A stretch of DNA of 64,000 nt from Myxococcales bacterium (GCA_020633295.1 JACKDW010000007.1:186001-250000), one strand, 5' to 3'; shown: positions 44,535 through 54,002, counted from the stretch's first letter. Notes: a model not told the origin generated them from the letters alone. Program-made: numbers and translations.

Positions 44535-45395
44535 CTACCAGTGACGGCGGCCGAGCAGGAGCCCGCAGAGCACGAGCGTGGCCCAGGCCCCGCCGAGGAA
44601 GTACACGACGTCGCCGAGCCGGACCATGCCCTCGCCGAAGGACGCGAAGTGCTCCGGCGCCGAGAGGCCCGCGAACACGCCGGGGAACTGCTCCGGCATC
44701 GCGAACCACAGCACCAGCGCGCCGGCGGCTCCGACGAGCGCCGAGAGACCCGCCCCTTGGGCCAGGCCGGTGAAGACGTAGAACAGCAGCGCGATCACGC
44801 CGGCGATCAGCAGGACGCCGACGAGGCCGCTCGACCACGGCGCGGCGCCCGAGAACACCAGGCCGGAGCAGCCGAGCGCGCCGAGGATGAACGCGACCGT
44901 CGCGTTCGAGGCGAACATCGAGCCGGCCATGCCGACCGCGACGAACAGCGCGCCGAGCAGCCAGTAGCCGAGGTAGGTCGAGAACATCAGCCCGGGGTCC
45001 GGCTCGCCGAGGTAGGCGAGCACGCCGATGTGCGTGAGGCTGAACAGCAAACCGACGGTGTAGACGATCAGCGCGCCGAGGTACTTGCCGAGCACGACCT
45101 CGCCGTCGTGAACCGGCAGCGTCAGCAGCAGCTCGTCGGTCCCGGAGCGGCGCTCCTCGGACCAGGTGTTCATCGTGATCGCCGGGACGAAGAACACGAG
45201 CAGCGCCGGCATCATCCGGTTGAGCGTGGCCAGGTCGGCGAGGTTGCGCGAGAAGAAGCCGTCGTCGAGGAAGGCGGCCGCCGCCGACGTGGCGATGAAC
45301 AGCGTCAGGAACACGTAGCCGGTCGGGTTGCCGAGGAAGCTGCGCAGCTCCTTGCCGGCGATCGCCCCGACGACGCGCGGGTTGAGGGCAAACAT
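44535..45395 (-). CDS. ABC transporter permease (ABC-2/GldF type)
   Basis: A 286-residue inner-membrane permease with about six to seven hydrophobic segments: GYVFLTLFIATSAAAAF, MMPALLVFFVPAITM, ALIVYTVGLLFSLTHIGVLA, YLGYWLLGALFVAVGMAGSMFA, VGVLLIAGVIALLFYVFTGLA and YFLGGAWATLVLCGLLLG. TMNTWSEERRSGTDELLLTLPV is the conserved ABC-2 loop after the second segment. Its ATG shares one base with the stop of the ATPase gene (TGATG). It is the middle of the four-gene operon. Confidence 0.9.
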   Translation of the reverse strand: MFALNPRVVGAIAGKELRSFLGNPTGYVFLTLFIATSAAAAFLDDGFFSRNLADLATLNRMMPALLVFFVPAITMNTWSEERRSGTDELLLTLPVHDGEVVLGKYLGALIVYTVGLLFSLTHIGVLAYLGEPDPGLMFSTYLGYWLLGALFVAVGMAGSMFASNATVAFILGALGCSGLVFSGAAPWSSGLVGVLLIAGVIALLFYVFTGLAQGAGLSALVGAAGALVLWFAMPEQFPGVFAGLSAPEHFASFGEGMVRLGDVVYFLGGAWATLVLCGLLLGRRHW

Positions 45396-46147
45396 CAGGC
45401 GACCTCCTTCTTACCTTCGCAAAGGTCGTAGAACCGCTGCTCGATCGTCGAGTCCTTCTTGAGGTCGGCGAGCGAGCCGGTGTACGCGAGCTGGCCCTCG
45501 TTGATGAGGATGACCTGCTGGGCGACGGCCTCGACCTCCTGGAGGATGTGCGTCGACAGCAGGATGGTCTTGGTCTTGCCGAGCTCGCGGATGAGCGCGC
45601 GGACCTCGCGAATCTGCAGCGGGTCGAGGCCGCTGGTCGGCTCGTCGAGGATCAGCACCTCGGGGTCGTGCAGCAGCGCCTGGGCCATGCCGACGCGCTG
45701 ACGGAAGCCCTTGGAGAGCTTGTAGATCGGCTTCTCGAACACCGACTTGATCGCGCACTGGCTGGCGACGCGATCGATCGCCGCGCTCAAATTACTGACG
45801 CCGCGCACCTTGCCGAGGAAGTCCAGCAATTCGCGCGGCGTCATGTCCTGGTAGAGCGGGCCGTTCTCGGGCAGGTACCCGAGCCGGCGCGCGAGCACGA
45901 TGCGCTGGGCCGGGTCGCTCGGGTCGAGGCCGATGAGGCTCACCGAGCCGGTCGTCGGCGCCAGGTACCCGGTGAGGATCTTCATCGTCGTGGACTTGCC
46001 CGCGCCGTTGGGGCCGAGGAAGGCGGCGACGGTGTTGGGCCGGACGGTGAACGAGACGTTCTGGATCGCCGCGAAGTGACCGTAGATCTTGGAGACCTCT
46101 TTGGCCTGGATCGACGCGGCGGCACTACTCGTGGATGCCTTTGCCAT
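45395..46147 (-). CDS. ABC transporter ATP-binding protein (GldA type)
   Basis: ABC ATPase, 250 residues. Walker A FLGPNGAGKSTTMKILTGYL; Q-loop region GYLPENGPLYQDMT; signature LSKGFRQRVGMAQALLHDPE; Walker B VLILDEPTSGLD; switch His LLSTHILQEV. It is most like the natA/GldA class. The ATG at 46147 is the preferred start; the frame continues upstream without support. It is the first gene of the four-gene operon: ATPase, permease, Gldg-like, DUF4340. Confidence 0.92.
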   Translation of the reverse strand: MAKASTSSAAASIQAKEVSKIYGHFAAIQNVSFTVRPNTVAAFLGPNGAGKSTTMKILTGYLAPTTGSVSLIGLDPSDPAQRIVLARRLGYLPENGPLYQDMTPRELLDFLGKVRGVSNLSAAIDRVASQCAIKSVFEKPIYKLSKGFRQRVGMAQALLHDPEVLILDEPTSGLDPLQIREVRALIRELGKTKTILLSTHILQEVEAVAQQVILINEGQLAYTGSLADLKKDSTIEQRFYDLCEGKKEVA

Positions 46148-46522
46148 AGTCAGTTCAGTCTTCGTCGTGGGGCTCGAGGTGGGTGAAATGACGCCGAGGT
46201 GCCCTATTCTTCCCACTCGGGGCTGTCAAGCCCCGAGGGCCGGGCCGCGAGCGCGGATTCGCATCATTGGCGCGCACAGCGCGTTGCCAGATGGAATCTC
46301 CGGGGCGGCGAACCGCGAACCCGCCGGATCTATTCCAGTCCGCGCGCGCTGACAAGCGGCGCCCGGGGTCCCCGTACGCGGAACAGGAGCCGCGCACCAG
46401 GGCCCGCCGGAGCCACCGGGAGCCGCCGGGAGCCGCCGGGAGCCGCCGGGAGCCGCCGGGAGCCGCCGGGAGCCGCACGCGAATTGATCCCGGCCGGGGT
46501 CCTTGGGCATAGAGTGCGTGCC
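46148..46522. other. Divergent intergenic region
   Basis: 375 bases between the ABC operon (minus) and a plus-strand lipoprotein gene. It carries the tandem 10-bp repeats at 46411-46470. No other gene was recognised; it presumably contains both promoters. Confidence 0.6.
46411..46470. repeat. 10-bp tandem repeats, six copies
   Basis: The unit agccgccggg is repeated five times exactly (46421-46470), with one variant copy before (agccaccggg) and a broken copy after. It lies 53-112 bp upstream of the lipoprotein gene start. The 10-bp period places each copy on about the same face of the helix. Confidence 0.9.
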
Positions 46523-47725
46523 ATGCCCGTGACGAGTGACGACCTCCCTGCTCGCCCGCGCGTCCCCGTGCGGCGCTCGTCGGTGCTCGCGTCGCTCGCC
46601 GCCCTGGCGATGTTCGCCTGCGCGGGCAAGTCCGCGACCGCCCCCGCGCCTGCGGAGCCCCCCGTCGCGGCTGTCGAAGAGGACACGTCCGCGGCCGCGA
46701 GCCCCGAGCCCGCGCCCGCGCCCACACCGGAGCCGTCGCCCGTCGAGCCGGCCGAGCCCGCGCCCCCGGCGGACCCGCTGGCCCCGCTCGACGATCGCCA
46801 GCGCGCGCTGTTCCTGGCCGGCGAGCCCGACACGCTGTCGCCGACGCCGATCCACTACGTCAAGAGCAACGAGATCCGCCACGACGTGTGGTTCCCGTAC
46901 ATCCGCGAGCTCGGCGGCGTGTACATCGGCGTCGGCTCGGATCAGAACTACACGCTGATCGCGACCGCGCGCGCGCAGCTCGTGTTCCTGCTCGACATCG
47001 ACATTAATGTGGTCCGGCTGCACCGCGTGTACGAGGCGCTCATCGAGGCCTCCGAGGACCCCGAGACGCTGCTGCAGCGCTGGCACGAGGACAGCCGCGA
47101 GGAGAGCGTCGCGCTGCTCGAGCAGGCCTTCGCCGACCTCGACGAGGAGGATCGCAAGCGCCTCATCCGCCAGTACAAGGCCTCGCGCGAGACCGTCTAC
47201 CGCCACCTGCGGATCGTCATTCGCCGCACCCGCGGCGGCCAGGCGACGAGCTGGCTGTCGAACCCCGACCTCTACGCGCACATTCGCACGCTGTACCAGC
47301 GCGACCGCGTCCGCATGATGGGCGGTGATCTCACGGGCTCGAGCGCGCTGAAGGCCGCGGGCGACGCGGCCAAGGCCCTCGAGCTGCCCGTCAAGGTGCT
47401 CTACCTGAGCAACGCGGAGGAGTACTTCAAGTACGTGGAGACCTACCGCGAGAACGTGCGCAACCTGCCGGTCGAGGACGACAGCGTGGTCCTGCGGACG
47501 ATCTACAGCAAGGAGTGGGTGCACGCCGACAACCTCTGGGGCTATCAGGTCCAGCGCCTGACCGACTTCCAGGCGCGGCTGACAGACCTGAGCTACCGCT
47601 CGCGCAACACGCTCTTTCGCCTCGCGGAGAAGGAGGGCGTCCTCGACCGCGAGACGGGGGTCAAGGGCCTGAGCCTGATCGGCGCCGGGCTCGAGCGACC
47701 GGACGCCGACGACAAACAAGAGTAG
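46523..47725 (+). CDS. Lipoprotein of unknown function, LIC10091-like fold tentative
   Basis: A 400-residue protein with signal peptide and lipobox (SSVLASLAALAMFACAG, Cys near residue 33), then a Pro/Ala/Glu-rich linker up to about residue 95. The folded part begins FLAGEPDTLSPTPIHYVKSNEIRHDVWFPYIR and contains GGVYIGVGSDQNYTLIATA, LDIDINVVRLHRVYEAL, LYQRDRVRMMGGDLTGSSALK, and SNAEEYFKYVETY. The GVYIGVGSDQNYT stretch recalls a family of secreted proteins that includes Leptospira LIC10091; I am only moderately sure of that link. ATG at 46523; its upstream region holds 10-bp repeats. Function not known. Confidence 0.65.
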   Translation: MPVTSDDLPARPRVPVRRSSVLASLAALAMFACAGKSATAPAPAEPPVAAVEEDTSAAASPEPAPAPTPEPSPVEPAEPAPPADPLAPLDDRQRALFLAGEPDTLSPTPIHYVKSNEIRHDVWFPYIRELGGVYIGVGSDQNYTLIATARAQLVFLLDIDINVVRLHRVYEALIEASEDPETLLQRWHEDSREESVALLEQAFADLDEEDRKRLIRQYKASRETVYRHLRIVIRRTRGGQATSWLSNPDLYAHIRTLYQRDRVRMMGGDLTGSSALKAAGDAAKALELPVKVLYLSNAEEYFKYVETYRENVRNLPVEDDSVVLRTIYSKEWVHADNLWGYQVQRLTDFQARLTDLSYRSRNTLFRLAEKEGVLDRETGVKGLSLIGAGLERPDADDKQE

Positions 47726-47736
47726 AGTCCCCGCCG

Positions 47737-49056
47737 ATGCACGACCTCCTCGGCCTGAGCCCGGACGCGTTCGCGGAGCAGCTCGTCACCACGCTCGGCG
47801 CGCGCCGGGCGTTCGCGGTCCACGACCCCGCGAGCGGTCGCGTCACCGTCTCACACCCGGCCCTGGCCCCGCTCGCGCGCTTCCTGGAAGGGGACCGGCG
47901 CGACTTCCACGAGCACGAGGGGCTGTTTTTCGAAGTCGGCCAGGACACCGGCACCCTCATGGGCGCGTTCGTCCACTGCACGCGTCGCGGCAACGCCCAG
48001 GGCGGCCTGCGGTACTGGCCGTATCCGACCGTGGAGAGCTTCCTGCGTGACGGTCTGCGCCTCGCCCAGGGGATGACCCGCAAGAACGCGCTCGCCGGGA
48101 TCTGGTGGGGTGGCGGCAAGGGGCTGATCGCGCGCGCCCCCGACGAGCGCTGGCGTGACCCCGACTTTCGTCGCCGGCTCTACCGCGAGTACGGCCGCTT
48201 CACCACCTCCCTGCGCGGCTGCTACGTGACGGCCGAGGACGCGGGCACGCGGGCCGAGGACATGCGCAGCGTGTTCGAGACCACGCGCTTCACGACCTGC
48301 ATCCCGCCGGCGCTCGGGGGCTCGGGCAACCCCTCGCCAGCCACGGCGCTCGGCGTCGTGCGGGCCATGGAGGGGGCGCTCGACCACCTCGGGCTCGGCA
48401 GCCTGGCCGGCAAGTCCGTGGCCATGCAGGGCACGGGCAACGTCGCGGCGGCGATGATCGGCGACCTGCTCGCGGCCGGCGTCGGGTCCATCGTGGCGAG
48501 CGAGATCTCGGAGGAGCAGGCCGCCTCGGTCCGCGCGCGCTACCCCGGCGCGCCCCTCGAGGTCGTCGTCGTCGCCCCGAGCGACCACTCGATCCTCGCG
48601 CGCGCGTGCGACATCGTCGCGCCCAACGCCCTGGGCGGCGTGCTCAACCCCCAGACGATCCCGCAGATCCGCGCGCGGATCGTCTGCGGCGCCGCCAACA
48701 ACCAGCTGCTCGACGAGACCCGCGACGCCCAGGCGCTTCGGGAGCGCGGCGTCGTGTACGTGCCCGACTTCCTGTGTAACCGCATGGGCATCGTCCATTG
48801 CGCGAACGAGCAGTACGGGCAGCTGCCCGAGGACCCGGCGATCCAGCGGCACCTGGGCAGGACGTGGGAGAACGCCGTTTACAACGTTACGCGTCAGGCC
48901 CTCGAGCTCGCCGACGGCGAGGGCATCACGACCGCGGCCGCGGCCAACCGCCTGGCCGACTCGCTCGCGCTCCACGAGCACCCCATCTGGGGTCACCGCG
49001 GGCGGACGATCATCGACAGCCTCGTCCGCGACGACTGGCGCGCGGGCGCCTCCTGA
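47737..49056 (+). CDS. Glu/Leu/Phe/Val dehydrogenase family enzyme
   Basis: An NAD(P)-dependent amino acid dehydrogenase of 439 residues. It has GGLRYWPYPTVESFL, the catalytic lysine motif GIWWGGGKGLIA, the catalytic Asp motif YVTAEDAGTRAEDM, GNPSPATALGVVRAM, the nucleotide-binding GTGNVAAAMIGDL, and VCGAANNQLLD. Order and motifs match leucine/valine dehydrogenase-type and glutamate dehydrogenase-type enzymes; the substrate cannot be fixed from motifs. It starts with an ATG 11 bases after the previous stop. The first 100 residues are not typical, so it may be an uncharacterised subgroup. Confidence 0.85.
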   Translation: MHDLLGLSPDAFAEQLVTTLGARRAFAVHDPASGRVTVSHPALAPLARFLEGDRRDFHEHEGLFFEVGQDTGTLMGAFVHCTRRGNAQGGLRYWPYPTVESFLRDGLRLAQGMTRKNALAGIWWGGGKGLIARAPDERWRDPDFRRRLYREYGRFTTSLRGCYVTAEDAGTRAEDMRSVFETTRFTTCIPPALGGSGNPSPATALGVVRAMEGALDHLGLGSLAGKSVAMQGTGNVAAAMIGDLLAAGVGSIVASEISEEQAASVRARYPGAPLEVVVVAPSDHSILARACDIVAPNALGGVLNPQTIPQIRARIVCGAANNQLLDETRDAQALRERGVVYVPDFLCNRMGIVHCANEQYGQLPEDPAIQRHLGRTWENAVYNVTRQALELADGEGITTAAAANRLADSLALHEHPIWGHRGRTIIDSLVRDDWRAGAS

Positions 49057-49164
49057 ACGACGCGGCCGCACGCGTCGCGGTTTCACCGCGCCGTCGCCCC
49101 CGCCGTGGGCTTTCTCGCCGAGGCCCGCGCCCCGGCGGTCCTGGAGCTATGGCATGGTGTCGCA

Positions 49165-51330
49165 ATGTCACAGCGTCTCGCTCGCGCGTCGCGAGTCTCC
49201 GCCCTCCTGCTGACTCTCCCGCTCCTCGCGTGCACCGAGAGCGGCACACCTGGCCCTGAGACCACCAAGGCGAAGCCGCTGCCGACGGTCGAGCAGGACG
49301 ATCCCGAGGACGCCGAGCAGACGCCCGAGGCCGACGCGGAGCGCCTCGACGCGGCGACCATCGCCGCCGAGGTCCAGGCGACCATGGACGCGAGCGTCAA
49401 CCCCTGCGACGACTTCTACCAGTACGCCTGCGGCGGATGGCTGGCCAACACCCCGCGACCGCCGGACAAGCCGCGCTACGGTCGCGGGTTCGGCGTCGTG
49501 GCCGACCGGAACAAGGCGGTGCTGCGCGAGATCCTCGAGACCGCCGGGCGCGACGCCACCGGCGACGAGAACGACCGCAAGCTCGGGCTCCTCTACGCCT
49601 CGTGCATGGACGAGGCGACCATCGACGCCGCCGGGATCAAGCCGCTGCACCCCTACCTGCAGCAGATCGACGCGGTCGAGGGCGCGGGCGACTTCGTCGA
49701 GGTCGTCGGCGCCATGCAGCGCGGCGTGTTCCGGGGCGGCCGCGTGCTGTTCAGCGGGCACGTCACGGCCGACGACAAGAACCCCGACATCTACGTCGTC
49801 CAGTTCGGCCAGGGCGGCACCGGCCTGCCCGACCGCGACTTCTACCTCAAGACCGACGACACGAGCCGCGAGCTGCTGGCGAAGTACCAGGCCCACGTCG
49901 CGCGCATGCTCGGCTTCTTCGGCGAGGACGAGGCCCGGACCGCGGAGGCCGCCAAGAACGTCGTCGCGTTCGAGACGGAGCTGGCCAAGCGCGCCGTCCC
50001 GCGCCACGAGCTGCGCGACCCCAACAAGACCTACAACAAGCTCGGCGTCGACGGCCTCAAGGCGCTCGACGCCGCGATGCCCTGGGACCGCTTCTTCGCC
50101 GGCTTCGGCTACCCCGAGTCGCAGTTCGGCCCGCACGTCGTCGTCAGCGTGCCCACGTACTTCAAGGGGCTCGGCGGGCTGCTCAAGAAGACCGACGCGC
50201 AGACGCTCCGCGACTACCTGCGCTGGCACCTGATCAACGGGACCGCCGAGCACCTGTCCAGGGACATCGTCGACGCGGACTTCGAGCTGGCCAAGGTCCT
50301 CAGCGGCGCCGAGTCGCTGCCGCCCCGGTGGGAGCGCTGCGTCGACTTCGTCAACTTCGGCGTGCGCGAGCTCGTCGGCCCGGCCTTCGTCAAGAAGAAG
50401 TTCGCCGGCGAGTCCAAGGACATCGCGCTGTCGATGCTCCAGGGCATCGAGACCGCGTTCGAGGCCAACCTCCCGGGGCTCTCGTGGATGGACGACGACA
50501 CGCGCGCGCGCGCGATCGAGAAGGCCAAGGCGGTCGCCAACAAGATCGGCTACCCCGACAAGTGGCGCGACTACTCGAAGCTGCAGGTCAAGGCCGAGGA
50601 TCACCTCGGCAACGTCGTCGCCATCAACAGGTTCGAGGTCACGCACAACGCCGACCGCGTCGGCGGCCCGGTCGACCGCGACGAGTGGCACATGCCGCCG
50701 GCGATGGTCAACGCCTACTACAACTCGAGCATGAACGAGATGGTGTTCCCGGCCGGGATCCTGCAGCCGCCCTACTTCAGCCGCGACTTCCCGATGGCCA
50801 TGAACTTCGGCGCGATCGGCATGGTCATGGGCCACGAGCTGACCCACGGCTTCGACGACTCGGGCCGCAAGTTCGACGGCAAGGGCGTGCTGCACGAGTG
50901 GTGGTCCGAGGAGGCGTCGACCAAGTTCGACGCCCAGGCGCAGTGCGTCGACGATCTCTACAGCGCGATCGAGGTGCTGCCGGACGTCAAGCTCAACGGC
51001 AAGCTGACGCTCGGCGAGAACATCGCCGACTTCGGCGGCATCAAGGAGGCGCACCGCGCCTACAAGGACTGGGCCGCGGCCAACGGCGGCGACAAGCAGC
51101 CGCACGTCGACGGCCTCACCAACGATCAGCTGTTCTTCGTCGCCTTCGCCCAGGGCTGGTGCACGCACCAGAGCGACGAGGTCACGCGCATGCGCGCCAT
51201 GACCGACACGCACTCGCCGCCCAAGCAGCGCGTGAACGTCCCGCTGGCCCACTTCCCGGGCTTCTGGGCCACGTTCAGCTGTGAGGAGGGCGCGGCGATG
51301 CACCCCAAGGACGTCTGCGAGGTCTGGTAG
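49165..51330 (+). CDS. M13-family zinc metallopeptidase lipoprotein
   Basis: Neprilysin-type peptidase, 721 residues. Signal ASRVSALLLTLPLLAC has a good lipobox (LLAC). It has the N-terminal NPCDDFYQYACGGWLAN, NAYYNSSMNEMVFPAGILQPPYF, the zinc motif GHELTH (first His about residue 557), GFDDSGRKFDGKG, and ENIADFGG with the third zinc ligand Glu. The C-terminal Cys pair (FSCEEGAAMHPKDVCEVW) is normal for the family. All active-site pieces are present, so it should be active on secreted peptides. ATG at 49165 is chosen from the signal peptide. Confidence 0.93.
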   Translation: MSQRLARASRVSALLLTLPLLACTESGTPGPETTKAKPLPTVEQDDPEDAEQTPEADAERLDAATIAAEVQATMDASVNPCDDFYQYACGGWLANTPRPPDKPRYGRGFGVVADRNKAVLREILETAGRDATGDENDRKLGLLYASCMDEATIDAAGIKPLHPYLQQIDAVEGAGDFVEVVGAMQRGVFRGGRVLFSGHVTADDKNPDIYVVQFGQGGTGLPDRDFYLKTDDTSRELLAKYQAHVARMLGFFGEDEARTAEAAKNVVAFETELAKRAVPRHELRDPNKTYNKLGVDGLKALDAAMPWDRFFAGFGYPESQFGPHVVVSVPTYFKGLGGLLKKTDAQTLRDYLRWHLINGTAEHLSRDIVDADFELAKVLSGAESLPPRWERCVDFVNFGVRELVGPAFVKKKFAGESKDIALSMLQGIETAFEANLPGLSWMDDDTRARAIEKAKAVANKIGYPDKWRDYSKLQVKAEDHLGNVVAINRFEVTHNADRVGGPVDRDEWHMPPAMVNAYYNSSMNEMVFPAGILQPPYFSRDFPMAMNFGAIGMVMGHELTHGFDDSGRKFDGKGVLHEWWSEEASTKFDAQAQCVDDLYSAIEVLPDVKLNGKLTLGENIADFGGIKEAHRAYKDWAAANGGDKQPHVDGLTNDQLFFVAFAQGWCTHQSDEVTRMRAMTDTHSPPKQRVNVPLAHFPGFWATFSCEEGAAMHPKDVCEVW

Positions 51331-51353
51331 CCGCGCGAGGCTCGGCGCCGAGA

Positions 51354-51390
51354 CGGCGCGATCGCGGACCACGCGGTCGCGCCGCTTTTA
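51354..51390 (+). terminator. Rho-independent terminator after the M13 gene
   Basis: CGGCGCGA (51354-51361) pairs with TCGCGCCG (51377-51384), followed by CTTTTA. It lies 24 nt after the stop and reaches into the stop codon of the convergent Cys-rich lipoprotein gene. Confidence 0.5.
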
Positions 51391-52293
51391 CTGGATGCAG
51401 TTGCCGAGCGAGCACGCGCAGCTCGAGTCCTGGTTCTCGTTCTGCGTGATCGAGATGGGCGGGCTGTCACACTGCCCGGTGCTGTCGTTGGTGCCGCAAT
51501 TGAACATGAGGTTGTCGCAGACCGCCTGTCCCGACTGACAGTCGAGGGAGCACAGCCCGCTGCCGCAGTTGACGTCGAGGCCGTTGCACGCGTTGGGGTC
51601 CTTGCACGTCACGTCGCAGGCGTACTCGTCCGGGCAGTTGATCACGGAGTCGCTGCAGGCGCCGTCGCCGTCACAGTCGACGGTGCACCAGAAGCCCGCC
51701 GGGCAGGTCAGCGTCATCTCCTTGCACACCTCCGCGCCCACGCAGTCGATCTTGCACTGCTTGCTCATCATGCCGCAGCCGCCGGTGCAGGCGTCGGGGC
51801 ACGGCTGGTTGGGCGGGGGATCCGGATCGTCGCCGCACATGAAGCCGTCGCCGGTGGTCCCCGTCGTCGTCGTGTCGCCGGAGCTGCTGGTGTCGCCCAC
51901 GGTCGTGCTCGTCATCATCGGGTCCGTCGTCGGCTCGATCGTCGCGGCCGTCGTCGACGACGTCATCTCGCCGCTCTCGCTGGACATGACGCCCGTCAGC
52001 GTCACGTCCATCGTCGTGACGCTCGCGTCGCTCGTCATCGGCGTCGTCGTGGGCGACGAGGTGCTGGGCCCCGAGGTCGCGCCGCTCGTGGTCCCGGACC
52101 CGGCGGTGGTCGGGTTCGTGCCGCCGGACGAGGTGTCCCCGGACTCGCTCGCGTCGGCGGTCCCAGAGTCGCTCGCCGACTCGCTGCTCGAGCCGGAGCC
52201 CTCGATCGGGCTGCCGCAGCCAGACACCATCGCGGCCGAGGCGCCGCTACAGACGAAGCAGACGAGATATCGAAGCCAACCAGCGCGGGACAT
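51388..52293 (-). CDS. Cysteine-rich lipoprotein with Ser/Thr linker
   Basis: A 301-residue exported protein: signal MSRAGWLRYLVCFVCSGASAAMVSGC with lipobox VSGC; a Ser/Thr/Gly-rich linker (about 27-150) with repeats like TTTTGTTGD; and a C-terminal domain with 24 cysteines in patterns such as CTVDCDGDGACSDSVINC. This organisation is common in surface proteins of the Nannocystaceae and is a good marker for this lineage. ATG at 52293 is picked from the signal peptide. It is convergent with the M13 gene, the terminator falling across its stop. The function is unknown. Confidence 0.8.
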   Translation of the reverse strand: MSRAGWLRYLVCFVCSGASAAMVSGCGSPIEGSGSSSESASDSGTADASESGDTSSGGTNPTTAGSGTTSGATSGPSTSSPTTTPMTSDASVTTMDVTLTGVMSSESGEMTSSTTAATIEPTTDPMMTSTTVGDTSSSGDTTTTGTTGDGFMCGDDPDPPPNQPCPDACTGGCGMMSKQCKIDCVGAEVCKEMTLTCPAGFWCTVDCDGDGACSDSVINCPDEYACDVTCKDPNACNGLDVNCGSGLCSLDCQSGQAVCDNLMFNCGTNDSTGQCDSPPISITQNENQDSSCACSLGNCIQ

Positions 52294-52395
52294 ACAACGA
52301 ACTGTACCCGCTGACGCGCGCGAGTGGTGCGCTCCCAACGCGCGTGAATCCGCGCGTACGGGCGCGTACGAGCGCGTATGAGCGCGTACGCGCGC

Positions 52396-53202
52396 TCAGC
52401 TCGACGCCGACGTGTAGCCGCGCACGGCGACCTGCCAACACAGCCGCGCGACCACCAAGAGCGCGGCGCCCGTCAGCAGCGCAGACGCCAGCGTCGTCAC
52501 GTCGGCGCGCCCGATCAGCGCGGCGGCCGGATAGGTCGTCATGACCGCGAGCGGGATCACGAAGGTGAACAGCGCCTTGAGCAGCCCACGAAACACGCCG
52601 ATCGGCCAGCGCGAGAAGTCGAGCAGCGCCTCGAACAGGTAGGTGAGGTTCTGCAGCTGCATGGCGCGAAAGCTCAGGCACAGCGTCAGGATCCCGAGGC
52701 CATAGAGACACGCGACGCTGGCGAGGCCCATCCCGAGCGCGACGCCGACCGACGCGAGCTCGGGCGTGACCCCGAGCCGCGCGAGGCTCAGCGCGATCAA
52801 GACGAGGCCGAACACCAGCTCGAGCAAACGCCACGGGCTGAACGCGGCCACCAAGCACAGGAGCAGCGAGTCCGCGGGGCGCAGCAGCACGTGATCCAGC
52901 GTCCCGCGGCGGATGTGATTCATGCTCTCGATCAGCGCGGGCTGGAGGAACGCGCCGAACACGGACGAGAGCGCGGCGAAGCAGCCCGTGAGCACCATCA
53001 GCTCCCACGGTCCCCAGCCGACGACGGCGCCGCGGTGGTCGATCGCGACCCAGAGCGGGACGATGCCGACGAGGCTCCAGAACACCGCGAGCACCCCCTC
53101 GGTCCAGAAGCCGACGCGATACTGCGCGGCCGCGAGCGCGCTCAGGCGCAGCTGCGCCGCCACGAGCCGCGCCGCGCGAGCGACGGGACCCCGCGCGCTC
53201 AC
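52396..53202 (-). CDS. ABC-2 family transporter permease
   Basis: A 268-residue permease with several hydrophobic segments: TEGVLAVFWSLVGIVPLWVA, WELMVLTGCFAALSSVFGAF, LLELVFGLVLIALSLARLG, VGVALGMGLASVACLYGLGILTL and ASALLTGAALLVVARLCW. It resembles ABC2_membrane_6 (DUF990) permeases, which usually occur as two different subunits with one ATPase. Start GTG at 53202; the GTGA overlap with the upstream permease supports it. It is the third gene of the exporter operon. Confidence 0.87.
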   Translation of the reverse strand: MSARGPVARAARLVAAQLRLSALAAAQYRVGFWTEGVLAVFWSLVGIVPLWVAIDHRGAVVGWGPWELMVLTGCFAALSSVFGAFLQPALIESMNHIRRGTLDHVLLRPADSLLLCLVAAFSPWRLLELVFGLVLIALSLARLGVTPELASVGVALGMGLASVACLYGLGILTLCLSFRAMQLQNLTYLFEALLDFSRWPIGVFRGLLKALFTFVIPLAVMTTYPAAALIGRADVTTLASALLTGAALLVVARLCWQVAVRGYTSASS

Positions 53203-54002
53203 GCGCCCACCGCCCCGTAGACGCGCGCTCCCCTGCGCCAGGTCCACCCGGCCGCGAGCGCGAGCGCGACCACCCAGCAGCACTGGACCGCGAAGCCCGT
53301 GAGCAGCTCGGCGGGCGAGAGCCGACCGATGAGCAGCTCGACCGGGAAGCCGAGCGCGGCGTGGAACGGGAGGTAGCGGACCGCGGTGGTCATCCCCGCC
53401 GGCAGCAAGCTCGTGGGCACCGCGTAGCCGGAGAGCACCACGTAGCAGGTCATCCACAACTCGTAGAGCGCGCTCGAGCTCGTGATCCAGAACGCGAGCG
53501 AGCCGATGATCAACTGCACGCTAAAGTTGATCAGCCAGGCGCCGACCAGCGCGAGCGGCAGCACCAGCAGCTCGAGCGACGACGGGGCGATCTGCAGCCC
53601 GCCCGCGGCCACGAGCACCGCGATCGCCAGGGGAGCCGCGAGGGCCGCCCGCAGCGGCAAGGCCGCGAGGTTGGTCATCAGGTGGTGCAGCAGCGGATGG
53701 ATCGGCCGCAGCAGCAGCGCGCTGAGCTCACCGGTCGCGATCTGCCGCTCGAGATCCCAGACCACCCAGCTCGACGTCAGCTGGCGGATCAGGAACGCGC
53801 CCACGAAGTAGGCCACGAAGTCGCGCTGCGTGAAGTCCCCGACCGGCGCGTCGCGGGCGATGCCGGCCCACAATGCCAGCGAGATCAGCGGAAAGGTGCT
53901 CGTCAGGATCCAGACGAACAGCGCCACGCGGTAGGCGGAGGCCTCGGCGAAGCCCAGTCGCCACAGCGCCGCGAGCGCGCGCAGCTGGTGTCGTGCGCTC
54001 AC
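53199..54002 (-). CDS. ABC-2 family transporter permease (DUF990 type)
   Basis: A 267-residue inner-membrane permease with about six TM segments: VALFVWILTSTFPLISLALW, FVAYFVGAFLIRQLTSSWVV, LAAPLAIAVLVAAGGLQI, LLVLPLALVGAWLINFSVQL and LLTGFAVQCCWVVALALAAGW. DLERQIATGELSALLLRPIHPL is the characteristic cytoplasmic stretch of these export permeases. Start is GTG at 54002, overlapping the ATPase gene stop as GTGA; its own stop overlaps the next permease's GTG. Substrate unknown. Confidence 0.88.
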   Translation of the reverse strand: MSARHQLRALAALWRLGFAEASAYRVALFVWILTSTFPLISLALWAGIARDAPVGDFTQRDFVAYFVGAFLIRQLTSSWVVWDLERQIATGELSALLLRPIHPLLHHLMTNLAALPLRAALAAPLAIAVLVAAGGLQIAPSSLELLVLPLALVGAWLINFSVQLIIGSLAFWITSSSALYELWMTCYVVLSGYAVPTSLLPAGMTTAVRYLPFHAALGFPVELLIGRLSPAELLTGFAVQCCWVVALALAAGWTWRRGARVYGAVGA

